NCBI GenBank assembly: GCA_965220855.1
Contig: CBDCQY010000001.1
Span: 1,426,001 to 1,490,000 of the forward strand
Direction: 5' to 3'
From: Bin95 sp965220855
GTDB lineage: Bacteria > Pseudomonadota > Alphaproteobacteria > Bin95
Length of the DNA stretch: 64,000 nucleotides
Part shown: positions 34,119 to 43,370 of the stretch, in pieces
Numbering within the stretch: the stretch's first letter is position 1
How the letters are laid out: every line of letters begins with the position of its first letter
Position numbers and translations under genes: made by a program
Notes under the pieces: model-generated
The model's database searches: none
What the model was told of the DNA's origin: nothing
Seen by the model: only the letters and a program-made list of their open reading frames with translations

Positions 34119-35362
34119 CAGAAGCGGTCGATGCCGTAGGGGGCGAGGTCGATGGCGGGCGGGCGTCCGGCCACCAGGTCGGCGATGTGGCGCCCGCTGA
34201 TCGGCCCGGCCGTCAGCCCCAGATGCCCGTGGCCGAAGGCGTACCAGACATTGCCGTGCAGCGCCGAGGCGCCGAGCACCGGCAGCGAGTCGGGCGTCGC
34301 CGGGCGATTGCCCATCCAGGGCGCGCCGCCTTCGGTGTTGACATGACGAAAGGCCTTCTCGGCATGGATGCGCAGCGGTTCGGTGCGTTTCCAGCTGGGC
34401 GGCGCCTCGAGGCCGGCGAATTCCGCCGTGCCGGCGAGCCGCAGGCCCATCTGCATCGGCGTTGCGACGAATTTGCGCTCCGCGAAGGAGATCGGGCGGC
34501 GGGTCTCTACTTCCGGGTCCGGCAGGGTGAGGTGATAGCCGCGCTCCGATTCGAGCGACGCCCACTCGCCGAGCGCCTCGGAGAGCGCGCCCGACCAGGC
34601 CCCGGCGGCGACCACGAAGCCGTCGGCGGCCAGCCGCCCGGCGTCGGTGCGCAGGGCCGCCGGGCGCCCGTCGCGGAACTCGAAGCCGGAGACGCGGGCC
34701 ACCAGCCGCCGGCCGCCCCGGCGCTCGAAGGATTCGGCGAGCCCGGCGGCGAGCGCGCCCGGATCGACGGTGTGCGCGCTGTCGGGGAAGAACACGCCAT
34801 GGCGGAAGATCGGCGCCAGCCCCGGCTCCAGCTGGCGGATCTCGTCGGCGCCGAGCACCTCGAAGCGCCCGCCGCGATCGCGGATCGCTTGCAGGTCTCT
34901 CTGGGCGGCCTGGAAGCTCCGCTCGCGCTCATAGACCGCGAGCGAGCCATTGGCCTGGATCAGGCCCTGGAGTCCCGCCTCGGCGGCCAGTTCGCGATGC
35001 GCCTCCAGCGCCGGACGGTGCAACGCCGCCATGGCGTCCATCTGGCGGCGCATCGCCTCCGGGCGTCCGGCGCGCATGAAGCGGATCAGCCAGGGCAGCA
35101 GGTTCGGCAGATGCCGCCAGCTGAGCGCCAGCGGCCCGAGCGGGTCGAGCAGCCAGCCGGGCGCCTGCAGGGCCACGCCGGGTCCGGTCTGCGGCAGGCA
35201 GGCGTTGGGATTGATGGAGCCGGCATTGCCGTAGGAGGTCATGCTGCCGGGCGGCTCGGGGTCGATCAGGGTCACCCGATGGCCGTCGCGGCAGAGCCAG
35301 CAGGCCGTGGCGGAACCGACGATGCCGGCCCCGATGACGGCGATATGGCGCGCTTCGCTCAT
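34118..35362 (-). CDS. D-amino acid dehydrogenase-like FAD-dependent oxidoreductase (DadA family)
   Basis: A 414-residue FAD protein of the DAO superfamily. It has the dinucleotide-binding IAVIGAGIVGSATACWL at residue 7, SYGNAGSINPNACLPQ near 44, and a C-terminal YAFGHGHLGLTAGPISG. These match DadA-type small subunits of D-amino acid dehydrogenase, which oxidise D-amino acids to keto acids at the inner membrane. The ATG at 35362 starts directly at the FAD motif. The gene is divergent from the CoA transferase at 35452 and overlaps the MoeB-like gene by one base. Confidence 0.9.
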   Translation of the reverse strand: MSEARHIAVIGAGIVGSATACWLCRDGHRVTLIDPEPPGSMTSYGNAGSINPNACLPQTGPGVALQAPGWLLDPLGPLALSWRHLPNLLPWLIRFMRAGRPEAMRRQMDAMAALHRPALEAHRELAAEAGLQGLIQANGSLAVYERERSFQAAQRDLQAIRDRGGRFEVLGADEIRQLEPGLAPIFRHGVFFPDSAHTVDPGALAAGLAESFERRGGRRLVARVSGFEFRDGRPAALRTDAGRLAADGFVVAAGAWSGALSEALGEWASLESERGYHLTLPDPEVETRRPISFAERKFVATPMQMGLRLAGTAEFAGLEAPPSWKRTEPLRIHAEKAFRHVNTEGGAPWMGNRPATPDSLPVLGASALHGNVWYAFGHGHLGLTAGPISGRHIADLVAGRPPAIDLAPYGIDRF

Positions 35363-35451
35363 GGACGGAATTGTAGCACGCCGCCGCCCGGCGTGCGGCC
35401 GGTTTGCAAAGCCGGTAAGCTCGGCTTCCCGAAGCGGAGAAAGCGGAAGCC

Positions 35452-36639
35452 ATGAGCGGGCCATTGTCGGGCTTTCGGGTCCTCGACCTCACCAATGTGA
35501 TCTCGGGGCCGATGGCGACGCAGATGCTGGGCGACCAGGGGGCCGACGTGATCAAGGTCGAGGCGCCGGGCGGCGATCTGGTGCGCAGCGGCGGCAACCG
35601 GCAGGGCGGGCTTTCGGCCGCCTTCCTGAACAACAATCGCAACAAGCGCTCGGTGGCGCTCGACCTCAAGACGGCGGAGGGCGTCGCGCTGCTGAAGCGG
35701 CTCGCGGCGAGCGCGGATGTCTTCATCCAGAATTTCCGCCCGGGCGTGGTGGAGCGCCTCGGCGTCGGCGAGGCCGCGATCCGGGAGCTGCGGCCGGACA
35801 TCGTCTATGTCTCGATCAGCGGTTTCGGCGAGCACGGCCCTTTCGCCCGCAAGCCGACCTACGATCCGATCGTGCAGGCGATCTCCGGCCTCACCACGGT
35901 GCAGGCGGGCTCTGACGAGGCGCGCCCGCGCCTGGTGCGCACCATCCTGCCGGACAAGGTGACGGCGCTGACGGCCGCCCAGGCGGTCACCGCAGCGCTG
36001 CTGCACCGCGCCCGCACCGGCGAGGGCCAGCATGTGCGCGTCTCCATGCTGGACTCGGTCGTCGCCTTCCTGTGGAACTCGGACATGGGCTCGCAGACCT
36101 TCGTGGACCGTCCGGTGGCGATCCAGCGCGCCGCGAGCTTCATCGACCTGATCTACGAGACCGCCGACGGCTATATGAGCGTCTCGCTGATGACCGACCG
36201 GCAGTGGCTGAACTTCTGCGAGGTCGCCGGGCGCCCCGATCTGGCGGCGGACCCGCGCTTCGCCACGCCGGCGCTGCGGGACGAGAACATCGATGTGCGC
36301 CTGGAGCTGGTGCAGGAGGCGCTCCGCGAGCGCAGCACGGCGGAATGGACGGCGTTGCTCGACGGCGCGAATGTGCCCTCGGCCCCGGTGCTGACGCGCG
36401 GGGAGATGGTGGCGCACCCGCAACTCGCCGCCAACGGCACGCTGGTGGAATACGACCATCCGCTGGCGGGCCGGCTGCGCCAGGCGCGCCCGGCCGGCCG
36501 CTTCGAGGCCTCGCCGGCCGGCATCAGACGCGGCGCCCCGGTCCTCGGCGCCGACACCCGCGAAGTGCTGTCCGAACTCGGCCTCGACGAGGAAGCCATA
36601 GACGCCGCCATCGCCAGCGGCGCGGCGATTGCAGCTTAG
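35452..36639 (+). CDS. CaiB/BaiF family CoA transferase
   Basis: A 395-residue class III CoA transferase. It begins MSGPLSGFRVLDLTNVISGP and has GADVIKVEAPGGDLVR, NRNKRSVALDLKTAEG and FIQNFRPGVVERLG, all strongly conserved in the family. The catalytic Asp is probably the one in VSMLDSVVAFLW. It moves CoA between carboxylic acids, producing an acyl-CoA for breakdown. Donor and acceptor unknown. It stands alone on this strand, divergent from the DadA-like gene and convergent with hicB. Confidence 0.92.
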   Translation: MSGPLSGFRVLDLTNVISGPMATQMLGDQGADVIKVEAPGGDLVRSGGNRQGGLSAAFLNNNRNKRSVALDLKTAEGVALLKRLAASADVFIQNFRPGVVERLGVGEAAIRELRPDIVYVSISGFGEHGPFARKPTYDPIVQAISGLTTVQAGSDEARPRLVRTILPDKVTALTAAQAVTAALLHRARTGEGQHVRVSMLDSVVAFLWNSDMGSQTFVDRPVAIQRAASFIDLIYETADGYMSVSLMTDRQWLNFCEVAGRPDLAADPRFATPALRDENIDVRLELVQEALRERSTAEWTALLDGANVPSAPVLTRGEMVAHPQLAANGTLVEYDHPLAGRLRQARPAGRFEASPAGIRRGAPVLGADTREVLSELGLDEEAIDAAIASGAAIAA

Positions 36640-36694
36640 GGTGTCCCGGCGACCTTATCCCCACAGGCGCAACGCGCGCGGTGGGAAGAGCGCT

Positions 36695-36859
36695 TCAAGG
36701 AGATTCCTGAAGTTCTGAACAGCAGCCCTCGACTGCTTCGTAGAGATTGGCCAGCAGCTCCTCGAAGCTGTCGCCCTGGGTGGCGCAGCCCGGAATGGCG
36801 GGGACATGGGCCCAGTAGCCGCCTTCCTCCGCCTCATGCGCGACGACCTTGAGCTTCAT
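36695..36859 (-). CDS. HicB-family antitoxin-like protein, orphan
   Basis: A 54-residue protein with the HicB partial RNase H-fold pattern: EGGYWAHVPAIPGC, ATQGDSFEELLANLYEAVEGC. It stops soon after the fold and lacks the C-terminal DNA-binding domain of full HicB. No HicA toxin gene (about 60 codons with a G-S-H motif) is visible on either side: only 55 bases separate it from the CoA transferase and 10 from the TauD-like gene. It is therefore a solitary HicB-like protein. The stop codon of the upstream TauD-like gene at 36870 suggests co-transcription. Confidence 0.85.
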   Translation of the reverse strand: MKLKVVAHEAEEGGYWAHVPAIPGCATQGDSFEELLANLYEAVEGCCSELQESP

Positions 36860-36869
36860 CGCCCCGCCC

Positions 36870-37724
36870 TCACACCGGCCGGTCGCCGCAGATGGTGACG
36901 CGGTGCATGATGCGGGTCTCGCCCGGATAGTCGTCGAGCGCGTAATGCTGCGTGCAGCGATTGTCCCAGAAGGCGACCGAGCCTTTCTCCCAGCGGAAGC
37001 GGCACTGGAATTCCGGCTTGACCGAGTGGCTGCGCAGGAAGTCGAGCAGCGGCTCGCTCTCGGCGTCGGTCAGCCCGTCGAAATGCTGGCAGTGGCCGCC
37101 GACATAGAGCGCCTTGCGCCCGGTCTCGGGATGGGTGCGCACCACCGGATGCGAGGAGGTGGTCTGCACATTGCCGGGGTCCTTGACCTGCATGGAGGTG
37201 CGCCCGGCATACATCTCGCGCCGCGTCTTGCCGCCGGAGGCCTTGAAGCGGTCGCCGACCGAGATGGCGCGCAGGCCCCCGAGCGTCTCTTTCAGCCCCT
37301 CGGAGAGCGTCTCATAGGCCAGATACTGGTTGGTGAACAGCGTGTCGCCGCCCTTCGACGGCACCTCCTTCGCATAGAGGATGGTGCCCATGGCGGGTTC
37401 GGGCGCGAACATCTGGTCGGAATGCCAGGCGCCGCCGAAATTGCGCGTGTCGGCGGGCGTCTTGCGAATCTCCAGAATCTCCGGCCACTCGTCCATGCCC
37501 TTCATGAAGGGATGCAGGTGAATGTCGCCCCAGCGCCGCGCGAAGGCCAGCTGTTGGTCCGGCGTCAGCGTCTGCTTGCGGAAGAAGATCACCAGATTCT
37601 CGTGCAGCGCCCGGCGGATTTCGGCGAAGGCCTCGTCATCCACATCGGCCAGATCGACACCCTCCAGTTCGGCGCCGAGCGCGCCGGCCAGCGGCTTCAC
37701 TTCGATGCGTCGATAGGCGATCAT
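36870..37724 (-). CDS. TauD/TfdA family alpha-ketoglutarate-dependent dioxygenase
   Basis: A 284-residue non-haem iron dioxygenase. The iron ligands are in AWHSDQMF (His-x-Asp, near residue 95) and MHRVTICGDRP (distal His near the C-terminus). RFRWEKGSVAFWDNRCTQH provides the 2-oxoglutarate-binding region. The family hydroxylates taurine, 2,4-D and similar small acids, using 2-oxoglutarate and oxygen. The ATG at 37724 has GGGGAGGC ahead and starts at the conserved N-terminus. Substrate unknown. It is followed by the hicB-like gene 10 bases downstream. Confidence 0.93.
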   Translation of the reverse strand: MIAYRRIEVKPLAGALGAELEGVDLADVDDEAFAEIRRALHENLVIFFRKQTLTPDQQLAFARRWGDIHLHPFMKGMDEWPEILEIRKTPADTRNFGGAWHSDQMFAPEPAMGTILYAKEVPSKGGDTLFTNQYLAYETLSEGLKETLGGLRAISVGDRFKASGGKTRREMYAGRTSMQVKDPGNVQTTSSHPVVRTHPETGRKALYVGGHCQHFDGLTDAESEPLLDFLRSHSVKPEFQCRFRWEKGSVAFWDNRCTQHYALDDYPGETRIMHRVTICGDRPV

Positions 37725-37807
37725 GAGCTTGCCTCCCCTCCTCATCGCTTGCCTGCCGGCAAGTCTATATCCTTTCCGCCAAGCGAGGAAAGGCGAGGAC
37801 AACGGAC

Positions 37808-38263
37808 ATGCTCACGCCCGAAATGACGGCGCTCATCCGCGAGAACACGCTGGCGCTGGTGGCGACGGTGACGCCGGAGGGCCTGCCGGCGGTCTCGCCC
37901 AAGGCCACGGTGGTGGTGCTGGACCCCGCCCGGCTCGCCTTCTCGGACCTGCGCTCGCCCGGCACGGCGCGCAATCTGGCCGCCTCGCCGGCCTGCGAGC
38001 TGGCCTTTGTGGATGTCTTCCGGCGTAAGGCGGTGCGAGTGCGTGGCCGGGGTCGGCGCCATGCGCGCGGCGCGCCGGCTTTCGAGTCGCTGCTGTCGGA
38101 ATTCCACGCCTGGTCCGACCTGCAGCCCCGCATGTCCGGCATTTTCGAGATCGCGGTGGAGAGCGCGGAAATGGTGCTCTCGCCGGTTTATGACGAGGGT
38201 GCCGACGAGGCCGCGCTCGCCGCCGAATGGCTCGCCCGCTACCGCCGGCTGCTGGAGGGTTGA
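37808..38263 (+). CDS. Pyridoxamine 5'-phosphate oxidase-like FMN-binding protein
   Basis: A 151-residue split-barrel protein. It begins MLTPEMTALIRENTLALVAT, continues VTPEGLPAVSPKATVVVLD and FSDLRSPGTARNLAASPACE, the usual PNPOx-like core. These proteins bind FMN, F420 or haem and reduce or oxidise small molecules; this short form is not the vitamin B6 enzyme itself. It is divergent from the TauD-like gene and convergent with the monooxygenase gene, with 150 bases to the latter in which I see nothing. Confidence 0.85.
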   Translation: MLTPEMTALIRENTLALVATVTPEGLPAVSPKATVVVLDPARLAFSDLRSPGTARNLAASPACELAFVDVFRRKAVRVRGRGRRHARGAPAFESLLSEFHAWSDLQPRMSGIFEIAVESAEMVLSPVYDEGADEAALAAEWLARYRRLLEG

Positions 38264-38417
38264 TCGGGCGGGTCTGCGCCGCCAGCCGGAATCTTGTCGA
38301 TATTCGCCGGCGACGAACGCGCAGCGGTGGCGGTCGATGGCGTAGCTTGCCGATCTGCATTGCTGCGTCAGACGGCGGAATGCGCCTTGACGATCTCGCC
38401 GATTTTCCGCGATCGCC

Positions 38418-40157
38418 CTACACCACGGGCACGCGCCCGGCGGCGATGTCGGCGGGGGAGAGCACGTCGGGGTCGATCCCGACCTGCCAGCGTTCGGTGA
38501 GGCGCGCCTTCGGCGGGGCCGCAGCCGGCGCGTCCAGCCGGAAGCCCTCGAAGCCCGCCGCCAGCACCTCGTTGCATTTCTGCACATAGACCGGGAAGCC
38601 GCCGATATAGGGCATGAACACCCGCGGGCGGCCCGGAATGTTGGCGCCGACATACCAGCTGGAGCAGGTCGAGCGCAGCGAGATCGCCGCGACCTCGCCG
38701 ACATGGGCGACCCAGGCGTCCTGCTCGCGCTCCCCGGCCTCGATGGTCCTGGCCCCGATGTCGCGCATATGGGCCATGCAGTCCGCGATCCAGTCCGCAT
38801 GCTGCTCGATGGAGGGGATCATGTTGGCCAGCACCGAGGGGCTGCCGGGGCCGGTGATGGTGAAGAAATTGGGGAAGCCGGCGACGGCGAGGCCGAGATA
38901 GTTGCGCGGGCCCGCCCGCCACTCCTCCGCCAGCGTGACCCCGCCCCGCCCGGCGATGCGGATGCGGTCGAAGGAGCCGGTCATCGCCGCGAAGCCGGTG
39001 GCGAAGATCGCCATGTCGGCCGGATATTCCACGCCGTTCGCCACCGGGCCGCCGGGCGTGAAGCGCTCGATCGGCCGCTGCGAGACATCCACCAGCCTCA
39101 CATGGTCGAGATTGTAGGTCTCGTAATAGCCGGTATCGACGCAGAGCCGCTTGCAGCCGAACACATTGTCCGGGCAGAGCAGTTCGGCGGTTTCCGGGTC
39201 CTGCACGCGCGCGCGGATCTTCTCGCGCGCAAATTCGGCCGCGGTCTCGTTCGCCTCGCGGTCGAACAGCAGATCGCCGAAGGCGCCGAGGAAGGGCAGG
39301 CCGCCGCGCGCCCAGAACTCCTCATAGTTCCGCCGGCGCTCCTCTTCGGTCGCCGCCAGCGCCGGGCGGGTGTTGAAGGGGAAGAAGAAGCCGGTCGGGC
39401 GCGAGCGCGCCCTGGCGCGCAGGCCCGGATAGTCGGCCTTGACGGCGCGCACCCGGTCGGGGTCGAGCGGCGCGTTCCAGGCCGGCACGGCGTAGTTGGG
39501 CGTGCGCTGGAAGACGGTGAGCGCCGCCGCCCGCTCCGCGATCACAGGGATCGACTGGATGGCCGAGGAGCCGGTGCCGATCATCGCCACCCGCTTGCCG
39601 GAGAAATCGACCGGCTCGTGCGGCCACTCGCCGGTGTGCAGCACCTCGCCCTCGAAGCGGTCGAGGCCCTCGAATTGCGGGCGGTTGGCGGCCGAGAGGC
39701 AGCCGACGGCCATGATGCAGAAGCGGGCCGAGCAGCGCCCGTCGGCGCCCTCGGCGTCGGTCTCGACCCGCCAGCATTTCGCCGCCTCGTCGAAGGCGAG
39801 CGCGGTCACGCGGGTGTCGAAGCGGATGTCGCGGCGCAGATCGAAGCGGTCCGCCACATGGCGCGCATAGGCCAGGATTTCCGGCTGCGGGGCGTATTTC
39901 TCGGTCCATTCCCACTCCTGGTCGAGCTCCTCGGAGAAGGAATAGGAATATTGCAGGCTCTCGATATCGCAGCGCGCGCCGGGATAGCGGTTCCAGTACC
40001 AGGTGCCGCCGACATCGCCGCCGGCCTCGAATACGCGCGCCGAGAAGCCGAGCCCGCGCAGGCAGTGCAGCATATACATGCCGGCGAACCCGGCCCCGAC
40101 GATAACCGCGTCGAAATCGGGCGTCGGCTCGCCGGCGGCGGAGCGGGGTGCGGTCAT
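38418..40157 (-). CDS. Flavin-containing Baeyer-Villiger-type monooxygenase
   Basis: A 579-residue protein. It has a first FAD-binding GAGFAG (21-26), the Baeyer-Villiger fingerprint FEGEVLHTGEW (168-178; FxGxxxHxxxW), and a second Rossmann motif GTGSSA (194-199) for NADPH. The length is typical of type I BVMOs such as cyclohexanone or phenylacetone monooxygenase. It would insert oxygen next to a ketone to give an ester or lactone. The frame is open upstream to 40694, but the ATG at 40157 leads directly to the FAD motif. It is transcribed in the same direction as the CoxL-like gene 86 bases upstream. Confidence 0.93.
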   Translation of the reverse strand: MTAPRSAAGEPTPDFDAVIVGAGFAGMYMLHCLRGLGFSARVFEAGGDVGGTWYWNRYPGARCDIESLQYSYSFSEELDQEWEWTEKYAPQPEILAYARHVADRFDLRRDIRFDTRVTALAFDEAAKCWRVETDAEGADGRCSARFCIMAVGCLSAANRPQFEGLDRFEGEVLHTGEWPHEPVDFSGKRVAMIGTGSSAIQSIPVIAERAAALTVFQRTPNYAVPAWNAPLDPDRVRAVKADYPGLRARARSRPTGFFFPFNTRPALAATEEERRRNYEEFWARGGLPFLGAFGDLLFDREANETAAEFAREKIRARVQDPETAELLCPDNVFGCKRLCVDTGYYETYNLDHVRLVDVSQRPIERFTPGGPVANGVEYPADMAIFATGFAAMTGSFDRIRIAGRGGVTLAEEWRAGPRNYLGLAVAGFPNFFTITGPGSPSVLANMIPSIEQHADWIADCMAHMRDIGARTIEAGEREQDAWVAHVGEVAAISLRSTCSSWYVGANIPGRPRVFMPYIGGFPVYVQKCNEVLAAGFEGFRLDAPAAAPPKARLTERWQVGIDPDVLSPADIAAGRVPVV

Positions 40158-40243
40158 GGTGCTCGGCGTCGCCTCGCGGAGTGGAAGGGAGCGCCCTTCG
40201 TCTATCGCGTTTCCGCCCCCTCCGGCAACAACCCGTCCTCGCC

Positions 40244-42559
40244 TCAGTCGCCGCCGAGCGCGCGCCAGACCTTTTCGGAGGTGATCGGCATGTCGATATG
40301 GGAGACGCCGAGGGCGTCGGCGACGGCGGCGGTGATGGCGGCCGGCGCCCCGCAGGCCCCGCCCTCGCCCACGCCCTTGACGCCCAGCTCGTTGGAGGGG
40401 TTCGGCACCGGATTGAAGGCCACATCGATCTCGGGGAAATCGGCGGCGCGCGGCATGGCGTAGTCCATGAAGGAGGCGGCGAGGAACTGGCCGCTCTCCG
40501 GCTCGTAGGCGGTGTGCTCCAGCAGGGCCTGGCCCAGCCCCTGGCCGACGCCGCCATGCACCTGGCCGGCGGCCAGCATCGGATTGATGACGATGCCGCA
40601 ATCGTCCATGGCGGTGTATTTCACCACCTCGACCCGCCCGGTTTCCGGATCGACCTCCACCTCGCAAATATGGCAGCCGTTGGGGAAGTTGCATTCCGTC
40701 GGGCGCTTGTAGCGGCAGGTCTCGTCCAGGCCCGGCGCCTCGCCCTCGGGCAGGGCGGCGGGGTCGCGGGCGAGCCGCGCGACCTCGGAAAGCGCGATGG
40801 CGAGGTCGGTCCCGGCGACCCGGAAGGTTCCCTCGTGGAACTCGATATCCGCCGGGGCCGCCTCCAGGCGGTGCGCGGCGATGCGCGCGGCTTTCTCGAT
40901 GACCTGCTCGCAGGCGCGCGAGACGGCGACGCCGCCCATCTGCGAGGAGCGCGAGCCGCCGGTGCCGTTGCCGTAGGCGACGAAGGCGGTGTCGCCCTGC
41001 AAGAGGCGGATGTCCTCGAAGGCGACGCCGAGCTTCTGATGCACGATCTGGGCGAAGGCGGTCTCATGGCCCTGGCCGTGGCTGAAGGTGCCCATGATGA
41101 GCGAGACGCCGCCATCGGCCTCGAAGCGCAGCTCGGCCTGCTCGTCGGGCGCGCCGCCCGAGGCCTCGACATAATAGCCGAGCCCGAGGCCGCGCCGCTT
41201 GCCGGCGGCCTCCGAGTTGGCGCGCCGGGCGGCGAAGCCCGCCACATCGGCGCGGACCAGCCCGAGCGCCTGGGTGTCGGCGAAAGCGCCGGAGTCGATC
41301 ACCATGCCGACCCGGTTGGTGTAGGGCAGGGCCTCGGGGGCGATGAAGTTGCGCCGGCGAATCTCCGCCGGGTCGAGGGCGAAGGCGCGCGCGCCGGCAT
41401 CCAGCAGCCGCTCCATCTGGTAGCAGATTTCCGGGCGCCCCGCGCCGCGATAGGCGTCGGTGGGCGCGGTGTTGGTGAACATGCAGCGCACCGAGAGCTG
41501 CATCGCCGGCACATGATAGACCGACCCCGCGATGCGCGCGCCGGCCACGGTGGGCACGCGCGGGCCGAGGTCGGAGAGATAGGCGCCGAGATTGGCGCGC
41601 GTCGCGGCCTTCATGCCGAGAATGCGCGCTTCGGCGTCGAACGCCATTTCGGCGACCGTCAAATGGTCGCGCCCATGCGGGTCGGCCACCATGGTTTCCT
41701 GCCGGTCCGCCCGCCATTTCACCGGCCGGCCGAGCCGCCGGGCGGCCCAGAGCACCATGACGGTCTCCGGGAAGAGCTTGCCGCGCAGGCCGAAGCCGCC
41801 GCCGACATCCGGCGAGACGACGCGCACCTGCTCCTTCGGCACGCCGAAGGCGATGTCCGCCAGCCCGTTGCGCACCCGCACCGCGCCCTGGGTCGGCGAA
41901 TAGAGCAGATAATGCCCGGCCTCCGCGTCCCACCGGCCGACCGCCACGCGCGGCTCCATCGGGTTGCCGACGACGCGGTTGTTCACCAGCTCGACGCGGA
42001 CCGTCTTCGCCGCGCCGGCAAAGGCCGCCTCGACCTCCGCGCCGTCATGCGAGAGCCAGTGCACGCAGAGATTCGAGCCGACGGCCTCATGCAGCAGCGG
42101 CGCGCCGGGAGCGTCGGCCGAGAGCGCATCGGCGACGGCCGGCAGCGGCGCATAGTCGATCTTGACCAGTTCGGCCGCGTCGCGCGCCTGCTCCGGCGTC
42201 TTCGCCACGATCAAGGCCACCGGGTCGCCGACATAGCGCACGCGTTCGGTCTGGAGGACGGGGCGGCCGGGATTGGCCATGGCGGTCCCGCCGGCCCCCG
42301 GCACATCCACCTGGCAGGGCAGCGGCGGCAGGCCGTCGGCCGCCGCGTCATGCCCGGTCAGCACCGCCAGCACGCCCGGGGCCGCCGCCGCCCGCGCCGT
42401 TTCGAGGCTGCGGATGCGGGCGTGGGCGTGTGGGCTGCGCAGGACGACGCCATGGGCCTGGCCCGGCAGGTCGATATCGTCGGTGAAGCAGCCCGCGCCG
42501 GTGATGAAGCGCACATCTTCCTTGCGCCGCACCGGCTGGCCGATGCCGTATTGCTCCAT
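40244..42559 (-). CDS. Xanthine dehydrogenase family, molybdopterin-binding large subunit (CoxL-like)
   Basis: A 771-residue molybdenum hydroxylase large subunit. It begins MEQYGIGQPVRRKEDVRFIT, has PDVGGGFGLRGKLFPE, the active-site loop AYRGAGRPE (not the AYxCSFR of true CO dehydrogenase), QVHGGVGQGLGQALLEH and GVKGVGEGGACGAP with the late Glu. It hydroxylates aromatic or aldehyde carbons with water as oxygen source. The FAD (CoxM) and [2Fe-2S] (CoxS) subunit genes normally next to it are missing in this window. A possible start 15 bases upstream (42574) is also open. An AAAGG stands before the ATG. Confidence 0.92.
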   Translation of the reverse strand: MEQYGIGQPVRRKEDVRFITGAGCFTDDIDLPGQAHGVVLRSPHAHARIRSLETARAAAAPGVLAVLTGHDAAADGLPPLPCQVDVPGAGGTAMANPGRPVLQTERVRYVGDPVALIVAKTPEQARDAAELVKIDYAPLPAVADALSADAPGAPLLHEAVGSNLCVHWLSHDGAEVEAAFAGAAKTVRVELVNNRVVGNPMEPRVAVGRWDAEAGHYLLYSPTQGAVRVRNGLADIAFGVPKEQVRVVSPDVGGGFGLRGKLFPETVMVLWAARRLGRPVKWRADRQETMVADPHGRDHLTVAEMAFDAEARILGMKAATRANLGAYLSDLGPRVPTVAGARIAGSVYHVPAMQLSVRCMFTNTAPTDAYRGAGRPEICYQMERLLDAGARAFALDPAEIRRRNFIAPEALPYTNRVGMVIDSGAFADTQALGLVRADVAGFAARRANSEAAGKRRGLGLGYYVEASGGAPDEQAELRFEADGGVSLIMGTFSHGQGHETAFAQIVHQKLGVAFEDIRLLQGDTAFVAYGNGTGGSRSSQMGGVAVSRACEQVIEKAARIAAHRLEAAPADIEFHEGTFRVAGTDLAIALSEVARLARDPAALPEGEAPGLDETCRYKRPTECNFPNGCHICEVEVDPETGRVEVVKYTAMDDCGIVINPMLAAGQVHGGVGQGLGQALLEHTAYEPESGQFLAASFMDYAMPRAADFPEIDVAFNPVPNPSNELGVKGVGEGGACGAPAAITAAVADALGVSHIDMPITSEKVWRALGGD

Positions 42560-42626
42560 GGATGGACCTTTCAACGATGGCGGCGGGAGGGGAGCCGCCG
42601 CTTCCCGGAGAACGGGCAGACCTTGT

Positions 42627-42818
42627 TCACGCGGAGGGCATGACGGCGATCGCCACCCCGGCGACGGTGACGATCAGCCCCGCCAGAGCGGCCGCGACGG
42701 CATAGAGTCGGTTGGTCAGCCGGATTTCCAGCTCCGCAAGATCCGCTTTGGTGGCAAGGGCGTCATGCCCGGTGGCGGGGAGCCTGTCGAAAGCGACGCT
42801 CAAGCCTCCATTCCCCAA
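42627..42818 (-). CDS. Small protein with short coiled coil and C-terminal membrane segment
   Basis: A 63-residue protein: ATKADLAELEIRLTNRLYA (short coiled coil) followed by the hydrophobic VAAALAGLIVTVAGVAIAVM. The ATKADLAxLExRL motif is common in small DUF1640-like proteins. The only in-frame start seen is TTG at 42818, so the N-terminus is uncertain. It lies between the CoxL-like and DUF2059 genes on the same strand. A similar layout occurs at 22972-23277. Function unknown. Confidence 0.55.
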   Translation of the reverse strand: MGNGGLSVAFDRLPATGHDALATKADLAELEIRLTNRLYAVAAALAGLIVTVAGVAIAVMPSA

Positions 42819-42875
42819 CTGGAAGCGGCCAATCTGGCAGCACGGCCTCCTATGTCAATCTCCGCCGCCATCCCG

Positions 42876-43343
42876 CTACTCGAAATGCTCTTCCATCACC
42901 GCCCGGACGGACTCCTGGATGATGGGGATGACATGCAGGCTGATGTCGGCCATGTAGCCCGGCAGCTTGCGCTCGATGGCCTGGCCCTCGCCGGAGCCGT
43001 AGAAGGCGGTCATGGCCTCGATCTCCGCCCGGGTGAAATGCTTGGCGACCAGCTCCACCATGATGCGGTCGAGACCGGCGTCCGCCAGCCCCTCGGCGAT
43101 GCCGTTGCGGAAGAGCTCGCGCTTTTCTTCCGGCAGGGAGAGCATGACGTTGCGCGTCACTTTCTCGGCCATGCGTTCGACCGGCACCAGGCGCACATAG
43201 GCCTCGGCCGCGGCGATGCGCTCCGCCTGCGTCTTGCTCGCATCGTCGGCCCAGGCCGGCCCCGCCAGGGCGAGCAGCAGCGCCGCCGCCGCGCCTGCCA
43301 GAGCCGCCCGGCCGCCAGGCTGCAATATGCGCATGATCGCCAT
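42876..43343 (-). CDS. DUF2059 domain-containing exported protein
   Basis: A 155-residue protein with a Sec signal (RAALAGAAAALLLALAGPAWA, cleavage after AWA). The helical mature part contains MAEKVTRNVMLSLPEEKREL and FTRAEIEAMTAFYGSGEGQAI, the core of DUF2059. Such proteins are periplasmic with no settled function. An in-frame ATG at 43334 is a second possible start. It is 27 bases downstream of the NIPSNAP gene on the same strand. Confidence 0.85.
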   Translation of the reverse strand: MAIMRILQPGGRAALAGAAAALLLALAGPAWADDASKTQAERIAAAEAYVRLVPVERMAEKVTRNVMLSLPEEKRELFRNGIAEGLADAGLDRIMVELVAKHFTRAEIEAMTAFYGSGEGQAIERKLPGYMADISLHVIPIIQESVRAVMEEHFE

Positions 43344-43370
43344 ACCTTTCCGCTCCGTCGCCGCCCGCCT

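Noticed and set aside
36655..36837. A 60-codon frame overlapping hicB as a possible HicA toxin
   Set aside because: It overlaps hicB out of frame and shows neither the HicA pattern nor the conserved G-S-H stretch.
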